This document shows positions 1 through 6,241 of a DNA stretch of 14,468 bases, piece after piece (the first letter of the stretch is position 1; each line of letters starts with the position of its first letter). The notes beneath the pieces were generated by a model. That model did not search any database. It worked only from the letters and a program-made list of their open reading frames with translations, and was not told where the DNA came from. Where the stretch lies: NCBI GenBank assembly GCA_003231795.1, contig QIJI01000430.1, positions 1-14,468 on the forward strand. Reading direction: 5' to 3'. The DNA comes from Gammaproteobacteria bacterium. GTDB taxonomy: Bacteria; Pseudomonadota; Gammaproteobacteria; GCA-001735895. The position numbers and the translations under genes were made by a program.

Positions 1-1434
1 CGGGCACGATTCAAAATCTACCTGATCGACGAAGTGCACATGTTGTCAAAGAACAGCTTTAATGCCTTGCTCAAAACACTGGAAGAGCCACCGCCGCATA
101 TAAAATTTCTGCTTGCAACTACCGATCCGCAAAAAGTCCCGGTGACGGTGTTGTCGCGCTGCCTGCAGTTCAATCTCAAACGAATGTCGCGGGCGCAGAT
201 ATTTTCACATCTTCAGTTTTTGACCGAACAGGAATCGATTGAAGCCGAAGCCGGCGCGCTGACACAACTTGCCAGTGCCGCTGACGGCAGTATGCGTGAC
301 GCGTTGAGCCTGCTCGACCAGGCTATTGCTTACGGCGCTGGCAAGGTTCAGCAGGAGGCGGTATATGCCATGCTGGGGTCGATTTCTGCAGACTATCTGA
401 TCCGGCTATTCAAGGCATTGCAGACTCGCCAGGCTGCCAGCCTATTAAAGGAGGCACGCTCGATAATCGAGCATAGCCCGGATTATCAGCGCCTTTGTGC
501 AGAAATGATTAATTTGTTACAGCAGCTAGCGCTTTTCCAGGCAGACCCCGGGCTTGTCAATGATGATCAGTTCGACCAGGAATTGTTGCAGCAACTCGGA
601 TCCAGCTGGTCTACTGACGAGGTGCAACTCTATTATCAGATTCTGTTACAGGGACGTCAGGACCTGTTGATAGCACCCGACGAGCCATCGGCTTTTGAAA
701 TGCTGATGTTGCGTTTACTCGCTTTCGCGCCTGCAGGCGATATGCCTGGTCAGGACGAAGCGTTAAAAAAAAAGCCTGAACCAGGTCGGATAGTCGCTCG
801 GCGGGCGCCTGAAGATGAAGCCGCTACAACCGAGGATCATAGCGGGCATTCCAAACTGCATGATTTCACTGAAGAATCTGCTAACCAACATTCGTTTGAG
901 GAACGGGTCGGGCTTGATCAGGAAGATGTTTCGGTTACAGAATCGATACCGGACACGCCGACCGAGATTCAATCTGAAAGTCTACCTGAAACCCAACCTG
1001 AAACCTCCACTGCCACTTTGACAAACGGTTCTTCGGGCCCGGCAGATGGCGGGCTAGGCTGGCCAGACCTTGCTTATTCGCTGGGCCTGGTTGGGCTGGC
1101 ACAGGAAATAGTAGCCAATAGCGTGGTTCAGAATTACCATGATTCGGAACTCGAACTCGCGTTGTCGGCGGAGATTCACGAACTTGCAAATGCAACCATT
1201 GAATCGGAAATTGTACAAGCCCTCAACCGAAAACTTGGGGTATCATTAAATCTTCGTTTATCGGTTAATCACAAACTGCCTGCCGATACGCCTGTGGAAG
1301 TCAGAATTGAACGATTGAAACAGGAACGTCTCGATGTAATCGAAGCGATCAAACAGGAAAATGTGGTTAAAAAATTACAACAAACGCTTGCGGTAGAACT
1401 TGATGAGTCGAGTGTGGTAAAGGTCGACGCTTAA
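1..1434 (+). CDS. dnaX: DNA polymerase III subunit tau/gamma (5' end missing)
   Basis: Clamp-loader ATPase subunit; tau also dimerises the polymerase and binds the DnaB helicase. The frame is open from base 1 and reads RARFKIYLIDEVHMLS, the conserved Walker B region (LIDEVHML), followed by the block NALLKTLEEPPPHIKFLLATTDP and the sensor/arginine-finger stretch TVLSRCLQFNLKR. The Walker A motif and zinc finger lie upstream of the window, so the start is unknown. After the clamp-loader core comes a low-conservation acidic, Thr/Glu/Pro-rich linker (about bases 760-1030), then a C-terminal domain that should be the tau-specific DnaB/alpha-binding part. At 765-773 there is a run of nine A placed in frame to give A AAA AAG, a candidate gamma-producing frameshift site (separate entry). 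The gene is followed 53 bp later by ybaB, the usual arrangement. Identification is very secure. Confidence 0.97.
   Translation, partial: RARFKIYLIDEVHMLSKNSFNALLKTLEEPPPHIKFLLATTDPQKVPVTVLSRCLQFNLKRMSRAQIFSHLQFLTEQESIEAEAGALTQLASAADGSMRDALSLLDQAIAYGAGKVQQEAVYAMLGSISADYLIRLFKALQTRQAASLLKEARSIIEHSPDYQRLCAEMINLLQQLALFQADPGLVNDDQFDQELLQQLGSSWSTDEVQLYYQILLQGRQDLLIAPDEPSAFEMLMLRLLAFAPAGDMPGQDEALKKKPEPGRIVARRAPEDEAATTEDHSGHSKLHDFTEESANQHSFEERVGLDQEDVSVTESIPDTPTEIQSESLPETQPETSTATLTNGSSGPADGGLGWPDLAYSLGLVGLAQEIVANSVVQNYHDSELELALSAEIHELANATIESEIVQALNRKLGVSLNLRLSVNHKLPADTPVEVRIERLKQERLDVIEAIKQENVVKKLQQTLAVELDESSVVKVDA
752..779 (+). promoter_or_regulatory. Candidate programmed -1 frameshift site producing the gamma form of DnaX
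   Basis: Bases 765-773 are nine consecutive A followed by G. In the dnaX frame the heptamer A AAA AAG occupies 768-774 in the correct phase for tandem -1 slippage. A Shine-Dalgarno-like AGGA lies at 752-755, nine bases before the A run. After a -1 slip the ribosome would read one codon (GCC, 774-776) and meet TGA at 777-779. E. coli dnaX has the same plan: A AAA AAG, an upstream Shine-Dalgarno stimulator, one shifted codon, then UGA. The run of nine A could also cause RNA polymerase slippage, as reported for Thermus dnaX; loss of one A would lead to TAG at 791-793. I see only a weak 4-bp stem just downstream (775-778/782-785), so a strong 3' stem-loop stimulator is not evident by eye. Confidence 0.75.
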
Positions 1435-1456
1435 GGAATCTCTGAACCGTTCAGAG
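1431..1456 (+). repeat. Small palindrome in the dnaX-ybaB spacer, relative of the TTAAGGA..CTCTGA repeat
   Basis: The arms CTCTGAAC (1440-1447) and GTTCAGAG (1449-1456) are perfect inverted repeats around one base. The left flank TTAAGGAATCTCTGA resembles TTAAGGAGCCTCTGA at 2428-2442 and TAAGGAACCTCTGA at 5429-5442. The dnaX TAA stop lies inside the TTAAGGA. It could be a decayed member of the same repeat family or a short RNA hairpin in the operon mRNA. No T run follows, so a terminator is unlikely. Confidence 0.5.
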
Positions 1457-1487
1457 CTCGCATAATAATTAGAGGTGAAGTGAAATC

Positions 1488-1811
1488 ATGAAGGGTGGTC
1501 TCGGCGATATGATGAAAAAGGCGCAGGAAATGCAGGAAAATATGCAGAAAGCGCAGCGGGAACTCGCCAGTAAGGAAGTCATTGGTGAGTCGGGGGGAGG
1601 TCTGGTGTCAGTAGTGATGCGGGGTACTCATGAAGTCAATCGGGTCAACATCGATTCCACGCTGGTCGGGGAGGACGTCGAAATGCTCGAAGATCTGATT
1701 GCTGCAGCTATAAACGACGCGGTACACAAGGTGGAGAAATCCAATCAGGCAGCAATGCAGGAAATGACTGCTGGCCTCAATCTTCCACCCGGATTCAAAC
1801 TGCCATTTTGA
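1488..1811 (+). CDS. ybaB: YbaB/EbfC family nucleoid-associated DNA-binding protein
   Basis: Small dimeric DNA-binding protein of the YbaB/EbfC family, thought to act in the nucleoid. The 107-residue length is typical. Residues 1-30 form the Met/Lys/Gln-rich amphipathic helix (MKGGLGDMMKKAQEMQENMQ) that begins almost all family members. Next come the central strand region with GESGGGLVSVVMRG (about residues 33-46) and the C-terminal helix with DLIAAAINDAVHKVEK; the ending LNLPPGFKLPF is also characteristic. The ATG start is preceded by a good Shine-Dalgarno, GAGGTGA at 1472-1478. Placement between dnaX and recR is the standard cassette and supports a shared transcript. The exact cellular role of the family is still uncertain. 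Confidence 0.96.
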   Translation: MKGGLGDMMKKAQEMQENMQKAQRELASKEVIGESGGGLVSVVMRGTHEVNRVNIDSTLVGEDVEMLEDLIAAAINDAVHKVEKSNQAAMQEMTAGLNLPPGFKLPF

Positions 1812-1829
1812 TCAAAGAGCACTAGTTCA

Positions 1830-2426
1830 ATGTCTTCGCAAAGCCTGGATGAATTAATTACCTCTCTCAAATGCCTGCCTGGAATCGGGCAGAAATCAGC
1901 ACAGCGCATGGCCCTGCATCTGCTCGAACGGGATAAAGCGGGTGCAGAACGGATTTCCCGGGCAATTTCAACTGCGCTGGAAACGGTTCAGCACTGCCAG
2001 CAGTGCCGCAATTTCTCCGATAACCCCGTGTGTGGGATTTGCGCGGATAGCGGGCGCGAACAGTCGACAATATGTGTGGTTGAAACGCCGGCTGACGTGT
2101 TGGCCGTAGAATCCTCGGCTTCCTATAAAGGTCGCTACTTTGTTCTACTGGGGCGACTGTCCCCGCTGGACGGGTACGGGCCGGAACAACTGGGTCTCGA
2201 ACAGTTGCAACTGCTGCTCGGCAGTGGCGCTGTGAATGAGCTTATTCTGGCCACAAGCGCGACAGTGGAGGGAGATATTACTGCCCAGTATATCGCTGAT
2301 TTCGCGACCAAAAGCTCAGTTTTCAGTAGTCGCCTGGCGCGCGGAATACCGCTTGGGGGCGAGCTGGAATTTGTTGACAGCGGCACTTTGTCGCGTGCGT
2401 TATCCGGGCGTCAAAGGTTCGATTAG
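1830..2426 (+). CDS. recR: Recombination mediator protein RecR
   Basis: RecR acts with RecO (and RecF) to load RecA on SSB-coated single-stranded DNA at gaps. The 198-residue length is typical. The N-terminus carries the helix-hairpin-helix KCLPGIGQKSAQRMALHLL (about residues 14-32). A four-cysteine zinc finger follows (C56, C59, C68, C71). A Toprim domain starts near residue 80 with ICVVETPADV (acidic E85) and continues through LSPLDGYGP and the ATSATVEGDITAQYIA stretch. The C-terminus has the conserved IPLGGELEFVDSGTLSRAL. The usual ATNPTVEGE is ATSATVEGD here, a mild variation. The gene starts 18 bp after ybaB with only a weak Shine-Dalgarno (AGAG at about 1816), compatible with translational coupling. 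Confidence 0.97.
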   Translation: MSSQSLDELITSLKCLPGIGQKSAQRMALHLLERDKAGAERISRAISTALETVQHCQQCRNFSDNPVCGICADSGREQSTICVVETPADVLAVESSASYKGRYFVLLGRLSPLDGYGPEQLGLEQLQLLLGSGAVNELILATSATVEGDITAQYIADFATKSSVFSSRLARGIPLGGELEFVDSGTLSRALSGRQRFD

Positions 2427-2430
2427 TTAA

Positions 2431-2552
2431 GGAGCCTCTGATCAATTCATGAATTAATCAGAGGCTCCCTAAAAAAGGTTTGAATAAGTCATTCCCGGTG
2501 GTCCGAGGTATCGGTCAAGTCCGGAACCAGTCCTGACTTAATCAGAGGCTCC
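2431..2552 (+). mobile_element. MITE-like element with 18-bp terminal inverted repeats (recR-hinT spacer)
   Basis: The left end GGAGCCTCTGATCAATTC (2431-2448) and the reverse complement of the right end, GGAGCCTCTGATTAAGTC (2535-2552), match at 16 of 18 positions, giving a 122-bp element with no plausible gene. The left part is itself a nearly perfect 38-bp palindrome: 12-bp perfect arms 2431-2442/2457-2468 around the inner palindrome AATTCATGAATT, with one mismatched pair. The 16-mer TTAATCAGAGGCTCCC therefore occurs twice, at 2454-2469 and 2538-2553. Such ends look like insertion-sequence termini. I infer a non-autonomous remnant, but no target-site duplication is obvious. It would lie in the leader or read-through region between recR and hinT. 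Confidence 0.6.
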
Positions 2553-2575
2553 CCAACTTTACCGAAGGGTATGAT

Positions 2576-2920
2576 ATGTCCGACACTATTTTCTCGAAAA
2601 TAATCAACCGTGAACTTCCTGCAGATATTGTTTATGAGGATGATCAACTGCTCGCTTTTCGCGATATAAACCCCCAGGCCCCGGTTCATGTTCTGGTTAT
2701 TCCGAAAGCAGAAATAGCCACGGTTAACGATATCGAAGCCGGGCAGGCCGAACTGATCGGGAAAATGGTGTTGGCAGCGCAAAAAATTGCGGCAGATGAA
2801 GGTATTGCAGATGACGGATATCGGCTCGTGTTCAATTGCAATCAACACGGTTGCCAGGTTGTGTTCCACCTGCATATGCATTTGCTGGGTGGTAAACAAC
2901 TACGTGGACTTGCGGGTTAG
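2576..2920 (+). CDS. hinT: HIT (histidine triad) family protein, HinT-like purine nucleoside phosphoramidase
   Basis: HinT-type proteins hydrolyse adenosine 5'-phosphoramidates and related AMP-lysine conjugates. The 114 residues match the family from the start, SDTIFSKIINRELPADIVYEDDQLLAFRDI, to the catalytic histidine triad HLHMHLLGG near residues 98-106. The segment before the triad reads NCNQHGCQVVFHLHMH; HinT of E. coli has HGGQ here, so one conserved glycine is a cysteine. The triad itself is intact. The ATG start has GAAGGG about six bases upstream. The TAG stop (2918-2920) coincides with the first bases of a palindromic element shared with the convergent rsgA. The gene name is by similarity; other HIT subfamilies are possible but less likely. 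Confidence 0.93.
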   Translation: MSDTIFSKIINRELPADIVYEDDQLLAFRDINPQAPVHVLVIPKAEIATVNDIEAGQAELIGKMVLAAQKIAADEGIADDGYRLVFNCNQHGCQVVFHLHMHLLGGKQLRGLAG

Positions 2921-2948
2921 TGGTCAAACCTAGGATGTTCGACCACTA
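2918..2948 (+). repeat. 31-bp TA-bounded palindrome overlapping the stop codons of hinT and rsgA
   Basis: TAGTGGTCAAAC (2918-2929) and GTTCGACCACTA (2937-2948) are inverted repeats with 11 of 12 pairs, around a 7-base loop. The outer TAG at the left is the hinT stop; the outer CTA at the right is the rsgA stop read on the minus strand. The arm sequence (TAGTGGTCGAAC) matches the ends of the larger palindrome at 3928-4109, so this looks like a minimal, internally deleted copy. No T run follows on either strand, so it is not a classic terminator, although it could still affect the 3' ends of both convergent mRNAs. Confidence 0.75.
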
Positions 2949-3902
2949 GTTTCGCCGGTTTTGCTCCAGCATTTTCAAATAATTCTGATACCTCGACGGG
3001 TTGACTGAACCGGTATTGTTGGCATCGATAACCGCACACCGGGGTTCGTTCCGATGCAGGCAGTTGTGAAAGTGGCATTGTGACGCCAGCTCGTCAATTT
3101 CCCTGAAGCCGCGTGCCAGCGGCTGACTATCGTCAATAAACGGACTGAATCCACGTACGCCGGGTGTATCGATCAGATCGCCCCCGCCGGGTAAATGATA
3201 AAGTCGGCTGCTGCGGGTGGTATGACGGCCTTCTTCGTTTGCGCTGGAAAGTTCAGCAATCTTGATTTTCTCGCCGGGCAGCAAGTGGCTGGTCAGAGAT
3301 GATTTCCCGACTCCGGAAACGCCGCTGATTACCGAGATTCGAGCCGATAATAGTTTTTCAAATCGATCCATACCCCGACCGTTTTTGACGCTGGTCTGAA
3401 TAACCTGATATCCGAGCTTTTGATAAATTTTCAGTATCTGAAACGGGTCTTTATCATCCCTGCAAAGGTCGACTTTGTTTAACAGGATACAGGCTTCTAT
3501 TCGCTCTTGTTCAGCGGAAAGCAGGTATTGATCCAGCAGATACAAATTAGGCTCCGGCGACACTGCCAGGCACACAACCAACTGAGTGATGTTCGATGCG
3601 AGTGTCCGGACCTGTCCATGCCCATCCACTCGTTGTAACAGACTATTCCTTGGGGAGATTGCAATGGCTCGGTGTTCGAGTTGCAGAGTTGTTTCGATGG
3701 TAACGAAATCTCCGCACACGATGTTGCCAAGATTTGACTTGATCTTGCTTTCGATATTGAGGCCTGACTCCAGTTCTACCAGCAGTCGACCACCCTGGTG
3801 CGATATCACCTGCCCTGTCTGGTGTTCGGCATTGTCAGTTTGCGCATCCTGAGTTTGCTGAATGCGCTTTCGCTGTTGCTGACTAAGCCGTCGCTTTGCC
3901 AT
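2946..3902 (-). CDS. rsgA: Ribosome small-subunit-dependent GTPase RsgA
   Basis: RsgA (YjeQ) is a circularly permuted GTPase that checks late 30S subunit assembly and releases RbfA. The 318 residues show a basic N-terminal tail (MAKRRLSQQQRKRIQQ), an OB-fold (about residues 30-85), then the permuted GTPase motifs: G4 NKVD (142-145) before G1 GVSGVGKSS (194-202), TTR (228-230) and G3 DTPG (245-248). The C-terminal zinc knuckle has C276, C281, H283 and C289. All key residues are present. The start follows the family MAKRRL beginning; no canonical Shine-Dalgarno is seen. The gene is convergent with hinT. The 182-bp palindrome at 3928-4109 lies just upstream, between rsgA and the M48 gene on the same strand, so it would be in the leader of any shared transcript. 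Confidence 0.97.
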   Translation of the reverse strand: MAKRRLSQQQRKRIQQTQDAQTDNAEHQTGQVISHQGGRLLVELESGLNIESKIKSNLGNIVCGDFVTIETTLQLEHRAIAISPRNSLLQRVDGHGQVRTLASNITQLVVCLAVSPEPNLYLLDQYLLSAEQERIEACILLNKVDLCRDDKDPFQILKIYQKLGYQVIQTSVKNGRGMDRFEKLLSARISVISGVSGVGKSSLTSHLLPGEKIKIAELSSANEEGRHTTRSSRLYHLPGGGDLIDTPGVRGFSPFIDDSQPLARGFREIDELASQCHFHNCLHRNEPRCAVIDANNTGSVNPSRYQNYLKMLEQNRRN

Positions 3903-3927
3903 CGTGCCATTTCAATTCTATCGAGTC

Positions 3928-4109
3928 TAGTGGCCGAACAACTAAGGATTGATGGATGCAGCCAGTCAGGAAGCAGTCAGCTGCTAGGCGTGCGACCGCA
4001 GGACTAGCCGTAGCTAATTCAAGGGAGCACAACAACGCAGATGGCTGCTTCCTGACTGGCCCGATTTGGAGCGCTCTGCATCCATCAATCCTTAGTTGTT
4101 CGACCACTA
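3928..4109 (+). mobile_element. 182-bp long imperfect palindrome, TA-bounded MITE candidate
   Basis: The outer arms 3928-3960 and 4077-4109 (33 bp, starting TAGTGGCCGAACAACTAAGG) are inverted repeats with one mismatch. Inner arms GCCAGTCAGGAAGCAG.. (3961-3983) and their complement (4038-4060) match at 21 of 23. A 16-base segment (4061-4076) is unpaired on the right side and the central loop is 3984-4037. The element begins and ends with TA, flanked C/TA..TA/A, as expected for an insertion that duplicated a TA target. Open frames run through it on both strands, both reading an EQLRIDGC peptide from the two arms; these come from the repeat, not from a gene. Ends match the 31-bp copy at 2918-2948 and partly the element at 7013-7139. 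Confidence 0.72.
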
Positions 4110-4125
4110 ACATTGGGTATCGGAG

Positions 4126-5382
4126 CTAGCCCGACTTATCAGCTGCAATAGATTTCAGGTGTTCAATACGAATTGATGCAGGCGGATGGGAATCGTAAAA
4201 CATGGAATGCAGTGGATCGGGGGTCAGGGTGCTGGCATTGTCGCGGTACATATTAACCAGCGCTGAAATCAACGAGCGGTAATCACTATTGGAATGGGCA
4301 AATTCGTCGGCTTCGAATTCGTGTTTTCGGGATAATGCCGAAAACAGAGGGCTGATGAAATAGGTGAAAACCGGCATAACCATCATAAACAATATCAGCG
4401 CAGTGTGGGTCGAAGCTAATTCAACGCCTAGGGATTGATAAAACCATGCTGAACGCATCAACCAGGCCAGCAGCGCGAAACCAGCAAGTGTTATTACGCT
4501 AGATAGTAACATTGACTTCTTTATGTGGTGACGTTTGAAGTGCCCGAGTTCGTGTGCCAACACTGCCTCGACTTCATCTTCAGATAATGATTCCAGCAAG
4601 GTGTCATAAAAAACGATACGTTTGTTCTTGCCGAAACCAGTGAAGTACGCGTTGCCATGCGACGAACGGCGTGAGCCGTCAACTACAAATACTCCCTGAC
4701 TCTGGAAGCCACAGCGTTGTAACAGTTCTTCTATACGGGCCTGTAGTGAGGCATCCTTTAACTGCGAAAACTGATTAAAGATGGGCGCTATGAAGGCCGG
4801 GTAGGCCCAGATCATAATCAGGCTGAAACTCATCCACAGGAGCCATGCATAAACCCACCAAAATTCTCCGGCCTGGTTCATCAACCATAGAATTGCGGCC
4901 AGTAACGGGACCCCAAGCAAAAACACCAGTAGTGCCGATTTAAAAAGGTCAATCAGCCAGGTCTTCGGTGTGGTTTGATTAAAGCCGAAGCGCTCTTCAA
5001 TCACAAAGGTGTGGTAAAGCGAAAATGGCAAACTCAACACTGACGAAATCAGGGTTAATGAAATGATCACGGCAATTCCGGTAGTCAGCGCCGACAATTC
5101 GAAAGTCAGCCACCACTGGTCGATGAGGTTGATTCCCCCACCGAGTGTCCAGATTAGCAGCCACAGTGTTTCCCATCCCAATACGATACGAGCCACATTT
5201 AATTTGGCGCAGCTGTAATTGGCTGCACGATGATGATCCTCTAGCGTTACCCGGTCGGAAAAAGCCTCCGGGACCTTGTCATAATGAAGGTTGATGTGAC
5301 TGGCCTGTCGATGACTGAGCCATAGCTGCATCAACACGGAGGCCACTACAAAACTGAGGAAAATAATGGTAAATAAAAGCAT
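4126..5382 (-). CDS. M48 family integral-membrane metalloprotease, Ste24/CAAX-protease type
   Basis: Zinc metallopeptidase of the inner membrane, 418 residues. The architecture matches the bacterial Ste24-like branch: an N-terminal membrane helix (about residues 2-22), the conserved HYDKVPEAF segment near 33-41, several further hydrophobic helices (about 65-85, 97-120, 148-168, 176-200), the catalytic HELGH (H277, E278, H281) at the end of an amphipathic helix, two more hydrophobic segments (about 293-310 and 326-346) and the third-ligand motif EFEAD (E355). The length and extra N-terminal helices separate it from the shorter HtpX. Substrates in bacteria are not established; membrane-protein quality control is an inference from the family. 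It is divergent from orn, with 101 bp between the starts. The start follows the family pattern; its Shine-Dalgarno is weak. Confidence 0.93.
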   Translation of the reverse strand: MLLFTIIFLSFVVASVLMQLWLSHRQASHINLHYDKVPEAFSDRVTLEDHHRAANYSCAKLNVARIVLGWETLWLLIWTLGGGINLIDQWWLTFELSALTTGIAVIISLTLISSVLSLPFSLYHTFVIEERFGFNQTTPKTWLIDLFKSALLVFLLGVPLLAAILWLMNQAGEFWWVYAWLLWMSFSLIMIWAYPAFIAPIFNQFSQLKDASLQARIEELLQRCGFQSQGVFVVDGSRRSSHGNAYFTGFGKNKRIVFYDTLLESLSEDEVEAVLAHELGHFKRHHIKKSMLLSSVITLAGFALLAWLMRSAWFYQSLGVELASTHTALILFMMVMPVFTYFISPLFSALSRKHEFEADEFAHSNSDYRSLISALVNMYRDNASTLTPDPLHSMFYDSHPPASIRIEHLKSIAADKSG

Positions 5383-5428
5383 TAATCAAACTGTCTCGAG
5401 AAACTTGCTATAGTTTAGCGCAAATCAA

Positions 5429-5460
5429 TAAGGAACCTCTGATAAATCAGAGTTTCCTTA
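5429..5460 (+). repeat. 32-bp palindrome in the M48-orn spacer (TAAGGAACCTCTGA family)
   Basis: TAAGGAACCTCTGA (5429-5442) pairs with TCAGAGTTTCCTTA (5447-5460) at 13 of 14 positions, leaving a 4-base loop. The arm closely resembles the end of the element at 2431-2552 and the dnaX-ybaB palindrome. It sits between a possible -10 (TATAGT, 5409-5414) and the orn ribosome binding site (GGAG, 5474-5477), so it would probably form a hairpin in the orn 5' leader. It is not followed by a T run. Confidence 0.6.
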
Positions 5461-5483
5461 GCAGATAAAACCCGGAGACGGTT

Positions 5484-6029
5484 ATGGCGGTGGACGAAAA
5501 CAATTTAATCTGGATAGATCTTGAGATGACAGGACTCGAGCCACAACAAGACCAGATAATCGAAATTGCCACAGTGGTGACCGATGCCAACCTCAACATC
5601 CTGGCACAGGGTCCTGTGATCGCGATTCATCAATCCCCTGAAATTATGAATAGCATGGACGAATGGAATACCAGCCATCATTCAGATTCCGGTTTGACCC
5701 GTCGGGTGCGTGAGAGCAAAAGTTCGGTCTTTGACGCCGAGCAGGAGACGCTGAAATTTTTACGCGGCTATGTGATACCGGGCAATTCTCCTATGTGCGG
5801 TAACAGCATTTGTCAGGATCGACGTTTTATGGCGCGTTTGATGCCGGAACTGGAGGCCTTTTTCCACTATCGAAATCTGGACGTGAGTACACTCAAGGAA
5901 CTTGCCCGATTGTGGAAACCTGATTTGGCATCGGGCTTCGTCAAGAAAGGAGCTCATCTGGCACTCGATGACATACTCGAATCGATCGAGGAATTGAACT
6001 ACTATCGTGCCAGCTTTATTCAGGCCTGA
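5484..6029 (+). CDS. orn: Oligoribonuclease
   Basis: Orn is the DEDDh 3'-5' exonuclease that degrades two-residue RNAs, including pGpG, the product of c-di-GMP hydrolysis. The 181-residue length equals the family norm and all catalytic residues sit at the E. coli positions: D12 and E14 in WIDLEMTGL, D112 in NSICQDRRFM, H158 and D163 in GAHLALDDI. The ATG start has GGAG at 5474-5477 with normal spacing. It lies upstream of motA-motB-PilZ on the same strand, but a 212-bp gap containing a separate promoter argues for independent transcription. The association is worth noting because pGpG removal by Orn feeds back on c-di-GMP, which the PilZ protein is expected to bind. Confidence 0.97.
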   Translation: MAVDENNLIWIDLEMTGLEPQQDQIIEIATVVTDANLNILAQGPVIAIHQSPEIMNSMDEWNTSHHSDSGLTRRVRESKSSVFDAEQETLKFLRGYVIPGNSPMCGNSICQDRRFMARLMPELEAFFHYRNLDVSTLKELARLWKPDLASGFVKKGAHLALDDILESIEELNYYRASFIQA

Positions 6030-6090
6030 ATCCACAAGTTCAAGTCGGATTATAAGTAACTAAAAGCCAGGGCTCTAAGAAACAACCGTC

Positions 6091-6155
6091 AACCCGCACC
6101 CCGGTACCGATCCTTAGTAAACGCGTCTAAATCCAGTCCGTAGGCGGGTTTTTGC
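6091..6155 (+). terminator. Weak candidate terminator downstream of orn
   Basis: AACCCGC at 6091-6097 can pair with GCGGGTT at 6144-6150, and TTT continues directly after it. The 46-base loop is long and I see no strong inner stem, so this is only a possibility. It is the only terminator-like signal in the 212-bp orn-motA gap. The gap also holds a perfect 12-bp palindrome AGCAAGCTTGCT at 6162-6173, just upstream of the sigma-28-type promoter, of unknown meaning. Confidence 0.25.
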
Positions 6156-6182
6156 GCACCGAGCAAGCTTGCTGCAAGTCCT

Positions 6183-6209
6183 TAAAGATTCCCTCTTCGC
6201 TGCCGATGT
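6183..6209 (+). promoter_or_regulatory. Sigma-28 (FliA)-type flagellar promoter for motA-motB-PilZ
   Basis: TAAAGATT (6183-6190), an 11-base spacer (6191-6201) and GCCGATGT (6202-6209) match the flagellar sigma-28 consensus TAAAGTTT-N11-GCCGATAA at 7 of 8 and 6 of 8 positions with exact spacing. Transcription would begin about 6215-6217, leaving a leader of roughly 25 bases before the motA ATG at 6242. This also rules against the in-frame start codons upstream of 6242. It places the stator operon in the late (class 3) flagellar set. Confidence 0.82.
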
Positions 6210-6241
6210 TAATAACAATTCTTATTTCGCGCATAGTAGCT

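Noticed and set aside
1817..1825. GAGCACTAG in the ybaB-recR spacer equals the outward end (CTAGTGCTC) of the motA-motB element.
   Set aside because: A single 9-bp match without a partner arm; chance is plausible, though an excision scar is not excluded.
2430..2475. Hairpin followed by AAAAAA after recR as a terminator.
   Set aside because: The run after the stem is A rather than T on the plus strand, and no A run precedes the stem for a minus-strand terminator; the structure fits repeat-element ends better.
2489..2899. 136-codon minus-strand frame opposite hinT.
   Set aside because: It overlaps nearly all of hinT, runs into the MITE-like element and resembles no family; a shadow ORF.
3883..4113. 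A 76-codon minus-strand frame and a plus-strand frame sharing the peptide EQLRIDGC.
   Set aside because: Both run through the arms of the 182-bp palindrome and into rsgA on the wrong frame; the shared peptide is only the inverted repeat read from both sides.
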